Below are positions 52,574-63,060 of a DNA stretch of 64,000 nucleotides, one piece after another. The DNA is taken from assembly GCF_001757355.1 (NCBI RefSeq), contig NZ_MINO01000017.1, forward strand, positions 1 through 64,000, written 5' to 3'. The translations under genes and the position numbers were made by a program. The notes under the pieces were generated by a model that saw only the letters and a list, made by a program, of their open reading frames with translations, was not told the origin of the DNA and made no database searches. Numbering within the stretch: the first letter of the stretch is position 1; the number at the start of each line of letters is the position of its first letter. Source of the DNA: Sphingobium phenoxybenzoativorans (GTDB lineage Bacteria > Pseudomonadota > Alphaproteobacteria > Sphingomonadales > Sphingomonadaceae).

Positions 52574-55477
52574 ATGGAAATTCCGGGAACAGCATATAAT
52601 CGCCGCAGCAAGTTACGCGCTCAGCTTTTCGCCACGGCGGGATCTCTGCTTTTTACGCTGGCGACCATGCCCGCCGCAGCACAGGATATGCCTGTCGCGC
52701 CGCAGGACGCAGCACCCCAGGAGGGTGCTCCAGCGGCGGAGATTGTCGTGACCGGCACGCGCATCGTCCGTGATGGTTATAATGCACCCACGCCGGTAGC
52801 GGTTTTGAGCAAGGCGGACATCGCGGCTCAAGCGCCCGCCAATATCTCCGACTTCGTAAATCAGCTTCCATCGATCGCAGGCAGCGGCACCTCAGGAACG
52901 AATTCCGGCGCCCTTTCCAACGCGGGCGCCGGCATCAACTCCATCAGTCTGCGGGGATTGGGCGTTGGCCGCACGCTCGTCCTGGTAGACGGGCAGCGTT
53001 CCGTTGCCTCAACCGTCGGCGGCATTGTTGATATTAACACCATCCCCCAGGACCTGGTGGAACGGGTTGAGGTTGTGACTGGCGGCGCATCTGCGGCCTA
53101 TGGATCGGACGCTGTCGGCGGTGTCGTCAACTTCGTGCTCGACAAGACCTTTACCGGCCTTCGCATCGGCGCTGATCAAGGCATTTCCACATATGGCGAC
53201 GGGCATAACTACAAGTTCACCGGCAGCGCCGGGCTGCTACTGCTCGATAGCCGGCTGCATGTCCTCTTTAACGCCGAATATTTCCGTCAGGAGGGCGTAG
53301 ATACGATCGACCGCGACTGGAATGACAGCGGCTTCTTCATGATCAACAATCCGGCCTATACCGCCACTAATGGCCAGCCACAAAGGCTGGTCGGGTCGGG
53401 CTTTGGCCCGTCCGGTTACACGACGGGCGGCCTGATCGGCGCAGGACCACTGCGCGGCACCTATTTCCAGGGTCCCGGCCAAACGGGACAGTTGACCTTT
53501 GGTACGGTGCTCAGCCCCTGGATGGTCGGTGGTGACACAGCAACTACGTTGGCGGGCCACATTGGCACCAACTCTTTGATCCCGCACGATGAGCGGTTGA
53601 ATTTCTTCAACCGCACCGCTTTCGACATCACGCCAGATGTGACGGTCTTTGGCCAATTCTCATACAACCGGTCGACCAGCCGCAGCTTCTATCAGCAGAC
53701 GCCCAGCACCGGCGTCACCATCCAGGCGGATAATGCTTATCTCGCAACCTATTATCCGCAGATCGCAGCGGAAATGGCCACGCGCGGGCTGGGGTCCTTT
53801 ACCATGGGCACCAGCAATGCCGGTTTCCCGGTGCCAGGCAGCAACATCAAGCGTGAGGTCTACCGCTTTGTCGGCGGCGCGGAAGGCCGGTTCCAGCTAT
53901 TCGACCGCAAATGGGGGTGGAATGGCTATTATCAGCATGGCGTTACCAAGGCGCATGAGGAACTGACCAACACCTGGTTCAACGCCCGCATGACTCTGGC
54001 GCAAGATGCAGTGTTTGGGCCGGGCGGCAGCATTGTCTGCCGGTCAACCCTGACCAATCCCACCAATGGTTGTGTTCCCATCAATCGCTTGGGCACCATG
54101 GGGCCTTCGGCTGAGGCCCTCGCTTACATCTACGGCGCAGCACAACCGCAGCGTGACCAGACAATTAAGCAGGATGTCGCCGCCGTCAGCGCAAACGGAG
54201 AAGTGTTCGATCTGCCAGGTGGTGCTGCTGCGGTGGCATTTGGCGCTGAATGGCGCAAGGAGCAGATCAACGGGCAGGTGGACCCTCAGTTCAATACCGG
54301 CTGGCTATACGGCAATTTCCTCGTCAATCGCGGCGAATATACGGTCAAGGAAGGCTTCCTTGAAGTCGATCTGCCGGTGATCAAGGGCCTCAACGTCAAT
54401 GCCGCGGGGCGTTATACTGATTATTCGACATCAGGGTCGGTCCAGACATGGAAAATCGGTGCAACATTCGAGCCGATCCCGGACATCCGCTTGCGCGGCA
54501 ACATCAGTCATGACATCCGCGCGCCCAATCTCCAGGAACTGTTCGCGGCCGGAACGGCCCGAACCAACACCGTGATCATTCCCACAGGAGCCAATGCCCC
54601 AGCCACCGGGTCGCTGCAATTCGTTCAGAACCAAGTCGGCAACCCTGCATTGAGGCCGGAAGTGGCGGATAGCTGGACATTGGGCGCTGTGTTCAAGCCC
54701 CAGTTCCTGCCGGGCTTTTCTGCATCCTTCGATTATTACTCGATCAAGATCGACAAGGCGATCGGCAACGTGACCGCTCAGGATACGGTCGATCTGTGCT
54801 ATTCCGAAGGTATTTCCAGCTACTGCAACAATGTTATCTTCAGCGGGAATACGCTCACCAGCATCGTCCTGCGCCCGATCAACTTTTCCCAGCAGACGGC
54901 GGAAGGCTTCGACATCGAGGCGAGCTATCGCCTTCCGCTTTCCAATCTGTCCGAAAGCCTGCCGGGCACCTTCACCATTCATTCGATCGTCACGCATTAT
55001 ATCAAGAATGTCATCGACAATGGCATCAGCTTTCCGATCGACTATGCAGGCGTAAACGGTGGATCGCTGGCGGGAACCTTCTCCTCGCCGAACTGGGTCT
55101 ATCGCATCAGCGCCTTCTATGAGGCCGATCCGTTTACCTTCAATCTGGTGGCGCGCGGATTTAGCGACGGCGTTTACGGCAACGACTTCGTCGAATGCAC
55201 GACCGGTTGCCCGACATCGAGCACGCAATACCGGACGCTGAACACTAATCACATCAACGGCGCGACCTATTTCGATGCATCGTTGGGGTTCAAGTTCAAC
55301 GCATATGGAGGCAAGGGCACGCTGACGTTCATCGTCAACAATTTGCTCAACAAGGATCCTGTGCTGGCTGCTTATGGTCCAGACGGCAACAACATCCCCG
55401 CCTACGCCCAGACCAGCCGCTCCCAATATGACGTGGTCGGCCGCGTCTTCAGGGTAGCAGCCCGCTTCCAATTCTAA
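52574..55477 (+). CDS. TonB-dependent outer-membrane receptor (large, peptide locus)
   Basis: Receptor of 967 residues; AAGGGGA lies six bases upstream of the ATG. Signal peptide of about 36 residues (ATMPAAAQ), TonB box EIVVTGTRI (about 57), plug about 65-200 (ERVEVVTGGASAAYGSDAVGGVVNFVLDKTF) and a long barrel ending in VFRVAARFQF. The pattern (NISDFVNQLPSIAG..., RGLGVGRTLVLVDGQR) is that of sphingomonad and Caulobacter receptors for peptides or oligomers. Two M20 hydrolase genes follow 23 bp later. Confidence 0.93.
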   Translation: MEIPGTAYNRRSKLRAQLFATAGSLLFTLATMPAAAQDMPVAPQDAAPQEGAPAAEIVVTGTRIVRDGYNAPTPVAVLSKADIAAQAPANISDFVNQLPSIAGSGTSGTNSGALSNAGAGINSISLRGLGVGRTLVLVDGQRSVASTVGGIVDINTIPQDLVERVEVVTGGASAAYGSDAVGGVVNFVLDKTFTGLRIGADQGISTYGDGHNYKFTGSAGLLLLDSRLHVLFNAEYFRQEGVDTIDRDWNDSGFFMINNPAYTATNGQPQRLVGSGFGPSGYTTGGLIGAGPLRGTYFQGPGQTGQLTFGTVLSPWMVGGDTATTLAGHIGTNSLIPHDERLNFFNRTAFDITPDVTVFGQFSYNRSTSRSFYQQTPSTGVTIQADNAYLATYYPQIAAEMATRGLGSFTMGTSNAGFPVPGSNIKREVYRFVGGAEGRFQLFDRKWGWNGYYQHGVTKAHEELTNTWFNARMTLAQDAVFGPGGSIVCRSTLTNPTNGCVPINRLGTMGPSAEALAYIYGAAQPQRDQTIKQDVAAVSANGEVFDLPGGAAAVAFGAEWRKEQINGQVDPQFNTGWLYGNFLVNRGEYTVKEGFLEVDLPVIKGLNVNAAGRYTDYSTSGSVQTWKIGATFEPIPDIRLRGNISHDIRAPNLQELFAAGTARTNTVIIPTGANAPATGSLQFVQNQVGNPALRPEVADSWTLGAVFKPQFLPGFSASFDYYSIKIDKAIGNVTAQDTVDLCYSEGISSYCNNVIFSGNTLTSIVLRPINFSQQTAEGFDIEASYRLPLSNLSESLPGTFTIHSIVTHYIKNVIDNGISFPIDYAGVNGGSLAGTFSSPNWVYRISAFYEADPFTFNLVARGFSDGVYGNDFVECTTGCPTSSTQYRTLNTNHINGATYFDASLGFKFNAYGGKGTLTFIVNNLLNKDPVLAAYGPDGNNIPAYAQTSRSQYDVVGRVFRVAARFQF

Positions 55478-55500
55478 GACCAGCAAGGAGGATCCTGACC

Positions 55501-57084
55501 ATGACCCGCATAAGGAAGGCGATGGCTGCCGTCGCCCTTACAACAACGCTGTTCACTCCGCTTGCACAGGCTGCGGCGCCCAAAGCCATGAAGACTGCGG
55601 CATCCGCTGCAGTCGACGCTCAGACCAAGCAGATACAGGTGATGGTGGATCAGGTTTTCAGTTATGCGGAGCCTGGTTTCCAGGAAGTCAGGACCTCGGA
55701 ATATCTGACGAAAATATTGGAGGAGAATGGCTTTACCGTGACACGGGGCGTGGCCGGCATTCCAACGGCCTTCACCGCCACCTGGGGCAGCGGCGGTCCG
55801 TTGATCGCTTTAGGCAGCGATATTGACGATGTGCTCGGTGTTTCCCAGATTCCCGGCATTCCCAATATCAAGCCCCTGGTGGAGGGAGCGCCCGGCCATG
55901 GCGAGGGGCATAATGCAGGCATGCCTCTGGTCATCGCTGCGGCGATCGCGGTTAAGAAAGTGATGGAAAAAAACAAGATTTCAGGCCGCCTGATGCTGTG
56001 GCCGGGCGTAGCCGAGGAGTTGCTGGCGACCAAAGCCTATTACGTCCGTGACGGTCTGTTCAAAGATGTCGACGCCTGTATCTTCACGCATGTCAGCAGC
56101 GAATTCGGCACTGGCTATGGCGAAATGGGCATGAACGGGATGGTGTCGGTGGAATATACTTTCCACGGCAAAACCGCCCATTCAGCAGGAATGCCATGGG
56201 AGGGCCGCAGCGCTCTGGATGGCGTGGAATTGATGGACGTCGCATGGAATTTCCGGCGCGAACATCTGCCCCTCACGCAACGGTCCCATTATGTCATCAC
56301 CAATGGCGGCGGCCAGCCCAATGTGGTGCCCGACAAGGCATCGGTCTGGTATTATTTCCGGGATCGCACCTTCAAATCCATCCGGGATCTCTACAACACG
56401 GGCAACGAGATCGCAGAGGCGGCTGCAAAGGCAAGCGGAACCACGGTGACGCGCCAAACGCTGGGCTATGCCGCACCGAATTTCGGCAACAAGCCCCTGG
56501 CCGAAGCAGCCCAAGCCAATATCCAGGCGGTCGGGATGCCCAAATGGACGGCGGACGACCAGGCCTTCACCAAGGCCGTGCAGGAAACCAACAAACGCAA
56601 GGTCGAGCCTTTGCATGACAAGGTGTCCGACCTTTCCACTCCGGAAAATCGCAAGCCCTCAATGGGCGGCGGATCGGATGATGTCGGCGACATCACTTGG
56701 ACAGTGCCCACCATAACCATCCGTTTTCCTTCAAACATTCCTAACATGATCGGCCATAATGTCACGGCTGCCATCGCGATGGCGACGCCGATCGCGCACA
56801 AGGGAGCAGTAGCGGGTGCGAAGGCGCTGGCCATGACGGTTTTGGACCTGATGACTACCCCCAAGCTGGTGGCTGACGCGAAAACCTATTTCCGCGACGT
56901 TCAACTGAAGACGGACAGCTATGATCCAGTGCTGACCCCGGAGGACAAGCCAGCGATCTGGCTTAATGAAAAAACGATGCGCCTGCTGCGTCCGGAGATG
57001 GAGAAATATTATTACGATCCATCGAAATACAGCAGCTACCTCGAACAGTTGGGCGTGAAATATCCCACCTTGACGCCGCAATGA
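55501..57084 (+). CDS. Exported M20-family amidohydrolase, copy 1
   Basis: Hydrolase of 527 residues with a signal peptide (about 1-24, LAQAAAP). M20/AbgB-like features: ALGSDIDDVLGVSQ (about 103-116, metal Asp), PGHGEGHNAGM (about 131-141), a WPGVAEELLATKAYY segment with the catalytic Glu pair (about 170-184), and the dimerisation domain GKTAHSAGMPWEGRSALDGVELM. Cleaves an amide bond, for example of N-acyl or p-aminobenzoyl-glutamate-like peptides, in the periplasm. It is a close duplicate of the next gene. Confidence 0.9.
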   Translation: MTRIRKAMAAVALTTTLFTPLAQAAAPKAMKTAASAAVDAQTKQIQVMVDQVFSYAEPGFQEVRTSEYLTKILEENGFTVTRGVAGIPTAFTATWGSGGPLIALGSDIDDVLGVSQIPGIPNIKPLVEGAPGHGEGHNAGMPLVIAAAIAVKKVMEKNKISGRLMLWPGVAEELLATKAYYVRDGLFKDVDACIFTHVSSEFGTGYGEMGMNGMVSVEYTFHGKTAHSAGMPWEGRSALDGVELMDVAWNFRREHLPLTQRSHYVITNGGGQPNVVPDKASVWYYFRDRTFKSIRDLYNTGNEIAEAAAKASGTTVTRQTLGYAAPNFGNKPLAEAAQANIQAVGMPKWTADDQAFTKAVQETNKRKVEPLHDKVSDLSTPENRKPSMGGGSDDVGDITWTVPTITIRFPSNIPNMIGHNVTAAIAMATPIAHKGAVAGAKALAMTVLDLMTTPKLVADAKTYFRDVQLKTDSYDPVLTPEDKPAIWLNEKTMRLLRPEMEKYYYDPSKYSSYLEQLGVKYPTLTPQ

Positions 57085-57116
57085 TCATGTCCCGGAAAGC
57101 CATAAGGATCGTATCC

Positions 57117-58724
57117 ATGAAAAAAAGAGAGCCTTTGGGTCGCACCATCGCTCTTATCGCGGCGTTGTTTTCAACGGCTGCGCTCCCTGCTGTCGCCACC
57201 GCAGCATCGACCAAGGCCATGAAGGCCGAAGCGGTTGCCAAGGTGGCGGCGCAGGCCAAGCAAGTCCAGGTAATGGTCGATCAGGTGTTCAGCTATGCGG
57301 AGCCTGGTTTTCAGGAGATCAGAACCTCGGAATATTTGTCCAGAATATTGGAGGAGAACGGCTTTACAGTAACGCGAGGGGTTGCAGGTATCCCGACGGC
57401 CTTTACCGCCACCTGGGGTAGCGGCGGACCTCTGATCGCACTGGGCAGCGATATCGACGGGTTGCTTGGCGTCTCACAAACGCCCGGAGCGCCCGATGTG
57501 AAGCCGCTGATTGCTGGCGCTCCCGGCCATGGCGAAGGGCATAACTCCGGTATGCCGATGATGATCGCCGCCGCCATCGCGGTGAAGCAAGTGATGGAGA
57601 AGAACAAAATTCCCGGACGCCTGATGCTGTGGCCGGGTGTCGCCGAGGAATTACTGGCCACCAAGGCTTATTATGTCCGCTCCGGCATGTTCAAGGACGT
57701 TGATGCGTGCATTTTCGGCCATGTGAATACGGGCTTCGGTACCGGTTATGGCGAAATGGGCATGAACGGCATGGTATCGGTCGAATATGAGTTCAGCGGC
57801 AAGACCGCCCACTCCGCAGCCATGCCATGGGAAGGCCGGAGCGCACTTGACGCGGTCGAGTTTATGGATACCGCCTGGAATTTCCGGCGCGAACATCTTC
57901 CGCTCAGTCAGCGGTCGCATGATGTCATCACCAATGGCGGTGGCCAGCCTAATGTCGTGCCGGGCAAGGCGTCAGTCTGGTATTATTTCCGCGACAGGGA
58001 GTTTTCGTCGGTTCGCTCCCTGTATGAGACGGGCAATGAAATTGCCGACGCAGCCGCCCAGGCAACCGGGACAAGTGTCAAACGGCGCGTGCTTGGCTAC
58101 GCCGCCCCCAATTTCGGGAATAAGCCGATGGCCGAGGCGGCGGACGCCAACATCCGGGCTGTCGGTATGCCGGCATGGTCAACGGCGGACCAGGCCTTCG
58201 TCAGCGCGGTACAAAAAGCCAATCATTTGAAAGCTGGGCCTCTGGCGTCCAGCGTGACGCCCTTGTCGACTCCGGAAAATCGCATGGCTGGCGGGTTTGG
58301 CGCGTCCGATGATATTGGCGATGTGATGTGGACGGTGCCGACGATTACCATCGGCTATCCCGCGAATATTCCCAATGTAATCTTTCATCACGCCACCGCC
58401 GCGATGGCAATGGCGACACCGATCGCCCATAAGGGCACTGTCGCCGGAGCCAAGGCTGTGGCGATGACGGTACTGGACCTGATGACCAGTCCGAAGCTTC
58501 TCGCTGAGGCAAAGAGCTATTTCCGCGATGTCCAATTGAAGACACAGACCTACGATCCTGTCCTGACGCCGACCGATCAACCGGCCATCGACAGGAATGA
58601 GAAGGTGATGAAGGAACTGCGCCCGGCGATGGAGAAGTTCTATTATGACCCGTCGCGATATGGCAGCTATCTGGAGCAGTTGGGTATATCTTACACTGCG
58701 GCTGGAGGCTCTGACGGCAAATGA
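57117..58724 (+). CDS. Exported M20-family amidohydrolase, copy 2
   Basis: Hydrolase of about 535 residues; ATG 57117 with AAGGA eight bases upstream. Signal peptide (about 1-29). The same motifs as the preceding gene (LGSDIDGLLG, PGHGEGHNSGMPMM, WPGVAEELLATKAYY, GKTAHSAAMPWEGRS) with most residues identical, so the pair arose by tandem duplication. Differences cluster in the N-terminal helix, substrate loops (TPGAPDVKPLIAG versus IPGIPNIKPLVEG) and the C-terminal tail, which may give different specificity. Confidence 0.9.
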   Translation: MKKREPLGRTIALIAALFSTAALPAVATAASTKAMKAEAVAKVAAQAKQVQVMVDQVFSYAEPGFQEIRTSEYLSRILEENGFTVTRGVAGIPTAFTATWGSGGPLIALGSDIDGLLGVSQTPGAPDVKPLIAGAPGHGEGHNSGMPMMIAAAIAVKQVMEKNKIPGRLMLWPGVAEELLATKAYYVRSGMFKDVDACIFGHVNTGFGTGYGEMGMNGMVSVEYEFSGKTAHSAAMPWEGRSALDAVEFMDTAWNFRREHLPLSQRSHDVITNGGGQPNVVPGKASVWYYFRDREFSSVRSLYETGNEIADAAAQATGTSVKRRVLGYAAPNFGNKPMAEAADANIRAVGMPAWSTADQAFVSAVQKANHLKAGPLASSVTPLSTPENRMAGGFGASDDIGDVMWTVPTITIGYPANIPNVIFHHATAAMAMATPIAHKGTVAGAKAVAMTVLDLMTSPKLLAEAKSYFRDVQLKTQTYDPVLTPTDQPAIDRNEKVMKELRPAMEKFYYDPSRYGSYLEQLGISYTAAGGSDGK

Positions 58725-58774
58725 TTTCTCATATTCTGCGGTCTAACTAGAACCCGTGCTGGCATAAGCAGTTG

Positions 58775-58815
58775 AAAGAATGATCCCGCCGGAAATGACG
58801 GGATCATTCTTTTCT
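58775..58815. terminator. Bidirectional terminator between M20 genes and TonB receptor
   Basis: AAAGAATGATCCCG pairs perfectly with CGGGATCATTCTTT across a short loop. It is followed by a T run on the plus strand and preceded by an A-rich stretch that gives T on the minus strand. It ends the M20 operon and the convergent receptor gene. Confidence 0.85.
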
Positions 58816-58827
58816 AGGAAGCGCAGA

Positions 58828-61100
58828 TCAGAAAGTCTTGGTGATCGAAAGACCGAATGTGCGCGGTGCTCCGACCAGTCCGGTGACTGGAAAGCCGAAG
58901 AAGCTTGCCCCCACCGTGCTGGACAAGGTGTAGAATTTCTTGGTCGCGTTTCTCATGAATATACTGGCGCTCAACCCTTGGTCAGCAAGGTTGAAATCTA
59001 GAAATAGGTCAACAAGCGTATAGCCGGACTGCCGGGAGAAAGGCAGTTTGAGCACAGATTGCTCCACCGCACTGGTATAGGTGGCATCGATACGTGGCGT
59101 GACACTCAATGCGCCGGAGTGGAAGGTGTAGGCTAGCGCGCCATGCAGTTTCCATTTGGGCGCATAGGTCAACGGATTGCCGGACAGATCATATTCGCCA
59201 TTCGCGTCGGCCAATGTGCCATCCGGCAAGGGTGCTCCGAGATATAGAGCCGTGAAATCCGCCGTCTTATAGTCCGTAAATTTAGTGTGCAGATAAGCGG
59301 CATCGACATTGATCTGCAAATCGTCGATCGGGCGGGCGGTCACATTTGCCTCAAGACCATAAAGCTTTGCCCGCGCAGCATTCTGGGTGCTGATCTGGTT
59401 ATTCTGCGGATCGTCGGGGTTGTTGACGACGATGTTCACCTGCAGATTTGAATATTTGTAGTAGAAACCGGCGAGATTCAGGCGAAGCCGGCGGTCGAAC
59501 AGGTCAGCCTTGATGCCAGCCTCGAAATCCTTGATGTCTTCGGGATCGAAGGGCGGCTGCAGGCCAGAGACGTTGAAACCGCCGCTTTTGAAACCGGTGG
59601 AATAGGAAGCATAGAGGAACAGATCGGGCGACGCCTGATAATGGATTCCAACCTTCGGATCGAAGGAAGACCAGGAATCCGCGCCAGCAATGGTTATGTC
59701 GGCGGGGCTTTGGGGAAACAGCGGGAAGCGCACATAAGGGCTGCCCAAATTAAAGCGGTTGAGCGTGGTCGCGCTACGCTTTTCATAGCTGTATCGCGCA
59801 CCGACATCGATGCCGAATTTGTCCGTCACATTGATCGTATTCTGCGTAAACAGCGCATAAGCGTCGGTTTTCTGCGTGCCTCGGAAAACCGCGCCTTCCC
59901 CCAGAAAATCCGGGAACCCGAAATAGATCACATTGACGCCGCCGCGGATGCCGGCGAAATTCTTTTCGTGGAAATAATAGCCGCCGACGACCATGTCGAG
60001 AATACCGAGCTTACCGCCCAGACGAACCTCCTGCGTGTAGCTATTCGACCTGTCGATGAAGTCGGCGGGTTGGAGGCGCTCCCCCAACGTCGTTCCATCC
60101 GGACTGGCATAGGAATGGGAATCGAGATGTTTGTAAGCGGAAATCGAAGTGAGCGTCACATCGCCCAGATCATATTCCAGCGTACCGGCGATTCCATAGG
60201 CCTCCACCCGCGTATCGGGACCGGGGCCAGCATAATCGCGCGGATTGGTTGGCAAAACGCCGCCGATTGATGTTCCAAATTGCGCATGCCCTGGCGATGG
60301 CCGAAGATAATGAAAGCCGCCACTATGGTCGTCCTCCAGGAAATAATCGCCCTGGAGCATCGCGGTGAGGGTACCGTCATCATATTTCAGCTTGGCGCGC
60401 AGGGCACGGGTCTTTTCGTCATCCACATCGCCGCCCGTATTGATGTTCCTGCCATAGCCCGAACGATCATTGGTCTGGAACGCCAGGCGACACCAACCGT
60501 GTCCGATAGAGGCGCGCCGATGGCGCCCTCCGTGCGGACCGCCGAATAATTGCCCACCGTCAGGCGGCCATAGCCGTTCAGTTCATCGCCCGGATCGCGC
60601 GAAATGAGATTGACCGCTCCAGCCGTAGCGTTGCGGCCGTAGAGAGTGCCTTGCGGGCCGCTCAACACCTCGACGCGCTCAATATCGAAAAAGGAGCCCA
60701 ACGCCGCTTGGACGCGCGGATTATAGACGCCATCCGTGTAGAAGGCGACGGGCGGGTCGGAACCCGGGGCTATGGAATCAACGCCAATACCGCGAATGAA
60801 TATGCGCACATCGCCGCCATTGCGTGAAAAATTCACATTGGGCAGCCTGGTGGTCAATGCTTCGATATTGCCGAGTTGCTGGCTCTGTAAAGTATCGCCT
60901 GTGACTGCGCTGATGGCTATCGGCGTTGTCTGTACGGACGCGATCCGGCGCTCGGCCGTGATGATGATGTCTTCTATCCGTTGAGCCTCATCGCTTTTTT
61001 CCGGCGGCGTCGCTTGGGCTTGCGCCGTGCCCGTTAACGCCGCGATGCCCAGCAGCGATGAGCTAGCAAAACACCAAATATTCTTATGCCTCATGTCCAT
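58828..61100 (-). pseudogene. TonB-dependent receptor broken by a frameshift
   Basis: Two overlapping minus-strand frames form one receptor of about 757 residues. The 5' frame (61100 to 60387) has a signal peptide, TonB box-like EDIIITAE and plug (VEVLSGPQGTLYGRNATAGAVNLIS). Near 60485 it leaves the native sequence after PLSDTV. The other frame carries on with LAFQTNDRSGYGRNINTGGDVDDEK and a complete barrel ending in TFGLSITKTF. A single one-base deletion or two-base insertion explains it. Either a true pseudogene or a sequencing error. Confidence 0.8.
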
Positions 61101-61482
61101 CTCCCAACTTATTTTTTCGGGAAAATCGTTTCATATACGCAATGACACCTGCTGATGGTCACAGCCTTGCAATCGAAAAACGTGCAAGAAATTTGTTATG
61201 GACGATTATATTTCCCGAAATTTTGTAATAATCTTCGGAGATTTTTCGACAAGAAGGCACATTTTTATGACGTGCTTACATATTTGATACTTTTCGATAT
61301 GTGAAATATCCTGATAATATATTTTATAAAATTTTCGATGAACTTATCTACCTTGGCATCGATATTTCTGATGCGCCTGCGTTGGAGAAATAGACCCTAG
61401 GCAGCGAAATTCATCCGCCATGTGATGCGCAGTCCTCCTAAACCATCAAACACGAGTGAAATGTTGCAAACGATGCGAAAGA
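61101..61482. other. AT-rich intergenic region before the TonB receptor
   Basis: 382 bp, strongly AT-rich (notably 61190-61350) with no supported gene. It contains the promoter region of the frameshifted receptor; CATATTTGATACTTTTCGATATG (61279-61301) is an imperfect palindrome that might be an operator. Confidence 0.45.
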
Positions 61483-62229
61483 TTAGGCAGCATCGGCCTT
61501 TGGAGCGCTCTCAACGTCTGTGATCAGTTCAACCAATATGATTTCAGTGTCTTCGATCGCCTTGACCGAAATAGTGGCTTCATCATGGATAGCAGCGCCG
61601 TCCCGTGGCCCTATTTCCCATCCATTCACGGCGACCCGCCCCGTCGTCGGCACAAGATACCCTCGCGTCCCACGCGCCATAGGCCGAACAAGGGTCTCAC
61701 CCCCCTTCAACGCGGCATTCAAGACGCGCGCATCGGCATTGATTTTCAGGGCGTCCGTATCGGCGGGATCGCCGCTGGCCAATATGACAAATTTTCCTGC
61801 CTCTTTGCCCGTGGGGAAAGTCCTGCCGCTATATTGTGGAGATCCGCCTGATGTGCGCGGCTGGAACCATATCTGGAACAGGCGGGCCAATTCATCGTCC
61901 GCATTGACCTCCGAGTGCCGGATACCTGCGCCAGCACTGGTCACCTGAACCTCTCCGGCGGCTATACGCCCTTTGTTACCCAAAGTGTCCTGATGAGTAA
62001 TCGTTCCATCACGCACATAGGTAACGATCTCCAAGTCAGAATGCGGATGCATCGGAAAGCCCGACCTAGGCGAGATCTCATCATCGCTCCACGCCAGCAA
62101 TGTGCCGAAAAGCCGATTTCTGTCGTCTTTGGCGAAAGGCGTAACATCAGAAGGAAGGAAATGCACCTTGGCCTTCAGCCAACCGCGATCTCCACCGAAT
62201 AGATGTGCAAAGGGGCGATGCTCGATCAT
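61483..62229 (-). CDS. Pirin-family cupin protein
   Basis: Bicupin of about 248 residues from ATG 62227-62229. The N-terminal cupin has FPMHPHSDLEIVTYVRDG (about 59-76; His ligands), TLGNKGRIAAGEVQVTSAGAGIRHSEVN (about 82-109; further His and Glu ligands) and FQIWFQP. Pirins act as metal-dependent quercetinases or redox regulators. It is divergent from a HxlR regulator, a frequent pairing for stress-induced pirins. Confidence 0.9.
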   Translation of the reverse strand: MIEHRPFAHLFGGDRGWLKAKVHFLPSDVTPFAKDDRNRLFGTLLAWSDDEISPRSGFPMHPHSDLEIVTYVRDGTITHQDTLGNKGRIAAGEVQVTSAGAGIRHSEVNADDELARLFQIWFQPRTSGGSPQYSGRTFPTGKEAGKFVILASGDPADTDALKINADARVLNAALKGGETLVRPMARGTRGYLVPTTGRVAVNGWEIGPRDGAAIHDEATISVKAIEDTEIILVELITDVESAPKADAA

Positions 62230-62491
62230 AACACTCTTTCTGAATTGGATTTTGCGGCGATCAGGCCAGCGAAGACGCCGCTCTCGCAACAGTCCGAAAC
62301 GTCTGGCGGGCAGAGATATTAGCTCCACAGGCAACTGATATTGCCGGTTTATGCAAAGCTGCATGACCCGCCGCAGCGCTTGTATCGATATGGACTATCT
62401 TCATACTGCAGTTCCATCTGGCACCTGCTAATTTATCGGTGCTCGCTTTGGGAACAAGACGGCACAATTTTAGCACCAAGGGCACAAGGAT
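62230..62491. promoter_or_regulatory. Divergent control region of pirin and HxlR genes
   Basis: 262-bp spacer between the divergent pirin (minus) and HxlR (plus) genes. HxlR-type regulators usually bind here and respond to electrophiles or quinones. No exact operator was called. Confidence 0.45.
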
Positions 62492-62860
62492 GTGATTACG
62501 GCGTCATCAAGCAGGCCCCCGACGTGCCGGAAGAAGATCGAAATCCTGTCGCGTATCTCGCACAAATGGAGCCTGCTCATCATCATGGAGCTGGCTGGCG
62601 GCGCAAGACGATTTAGCGAATTGAAGCGGGCGATGGACGGTGTTTCGCAAAGAATGCTGACATTGACATTGAGAGATCTGGAACGGGACGGCTTCATCAA
62701 ACGCATTGTCACGCCGTCCATTCCTCCACGCGTTGACTATGAACTAACGGAGATGGGGCGGTCGCTCGCAGGACCGGTTCAAGCCCTGAGTGACTGGGCC
62801 ACACAGCATTTGACGCAGATCAATTCTGCACAGCTACAATATGAACAGGTTTCATCTTAA
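62492..62860 (+). CDS. HxlR-family regulator
   Basis: Protein of about 122 residues starting at GTG 62492 (AAGGG about nine bases upstream). The HxlR winged HTH is complete (SHKWSLLIIMELAGGARRFSELKRAMDGVSQRMLTLTLRDLERDGFIKR, about 23-72, then YELTEMGRSL). A Cys near residue 12 (PPTCRKKIEIL) is where HxlR sensors react with electrophiles. It likely controls the divergent pirin gene. Confidence 0.88.
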   Translation: MITASSSRPPTCRKKIEILSRISHKWSLLIIMELAGGARRFSELKRAMDGVSQRMLTLTLRDLERDGFIKRIVTPSIPPRVDYELTEMGRSLAGPVQALSDWATQHLTQINSAQLQYEQVSS

Positions 62861-62985
62861 CCGCGCCTGCCTGAGGGCGATCCGGTGGAAGCCAGCCTAA
62901 AAGATTGCGTAAGTTACATTGGATAGGCGAACGATAACGCCTCCTCTATTTCGAGGCGCGCAAACATATCGATTGTTTGGAAAAC

Positions 62986-63060
62986 TGGAGCGGGCGAAGG
63001 GATTCGAACCCTCGACCCCAACCTTGGCAAGGTTGTGCTCTACCCCTGAGCTACGCCCGC
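62986..63060 (-). tRNA. tRNA-Gly (GCC)
   Basis: On the minus strand a full cloverleaf: acceptor GCGGGCG paired with CGCCCGC, D arm GCTC...GAGC, anticodon stem CAACC/GGTTG with loop TTGCCAA (anticodon GCC), TTCGAAT T-loop, and encoded CCA end. It is on the chromosomal side and is not the ICE attachment site here. Confidence 0.93.

Noticed and set aside
54431-55486. 351-residue minus-strand frame
   Set aside because: Antisense to the 3' part of the 967-residue TonB receptor; no start signal or family.
62986-63060. tRNA-Gly as an integration site of the ICE
   Set aside because: It is about 27 kb from the ICE end with unrelated chromosomal genes in between, and no integrase or direct repeat is next to it.
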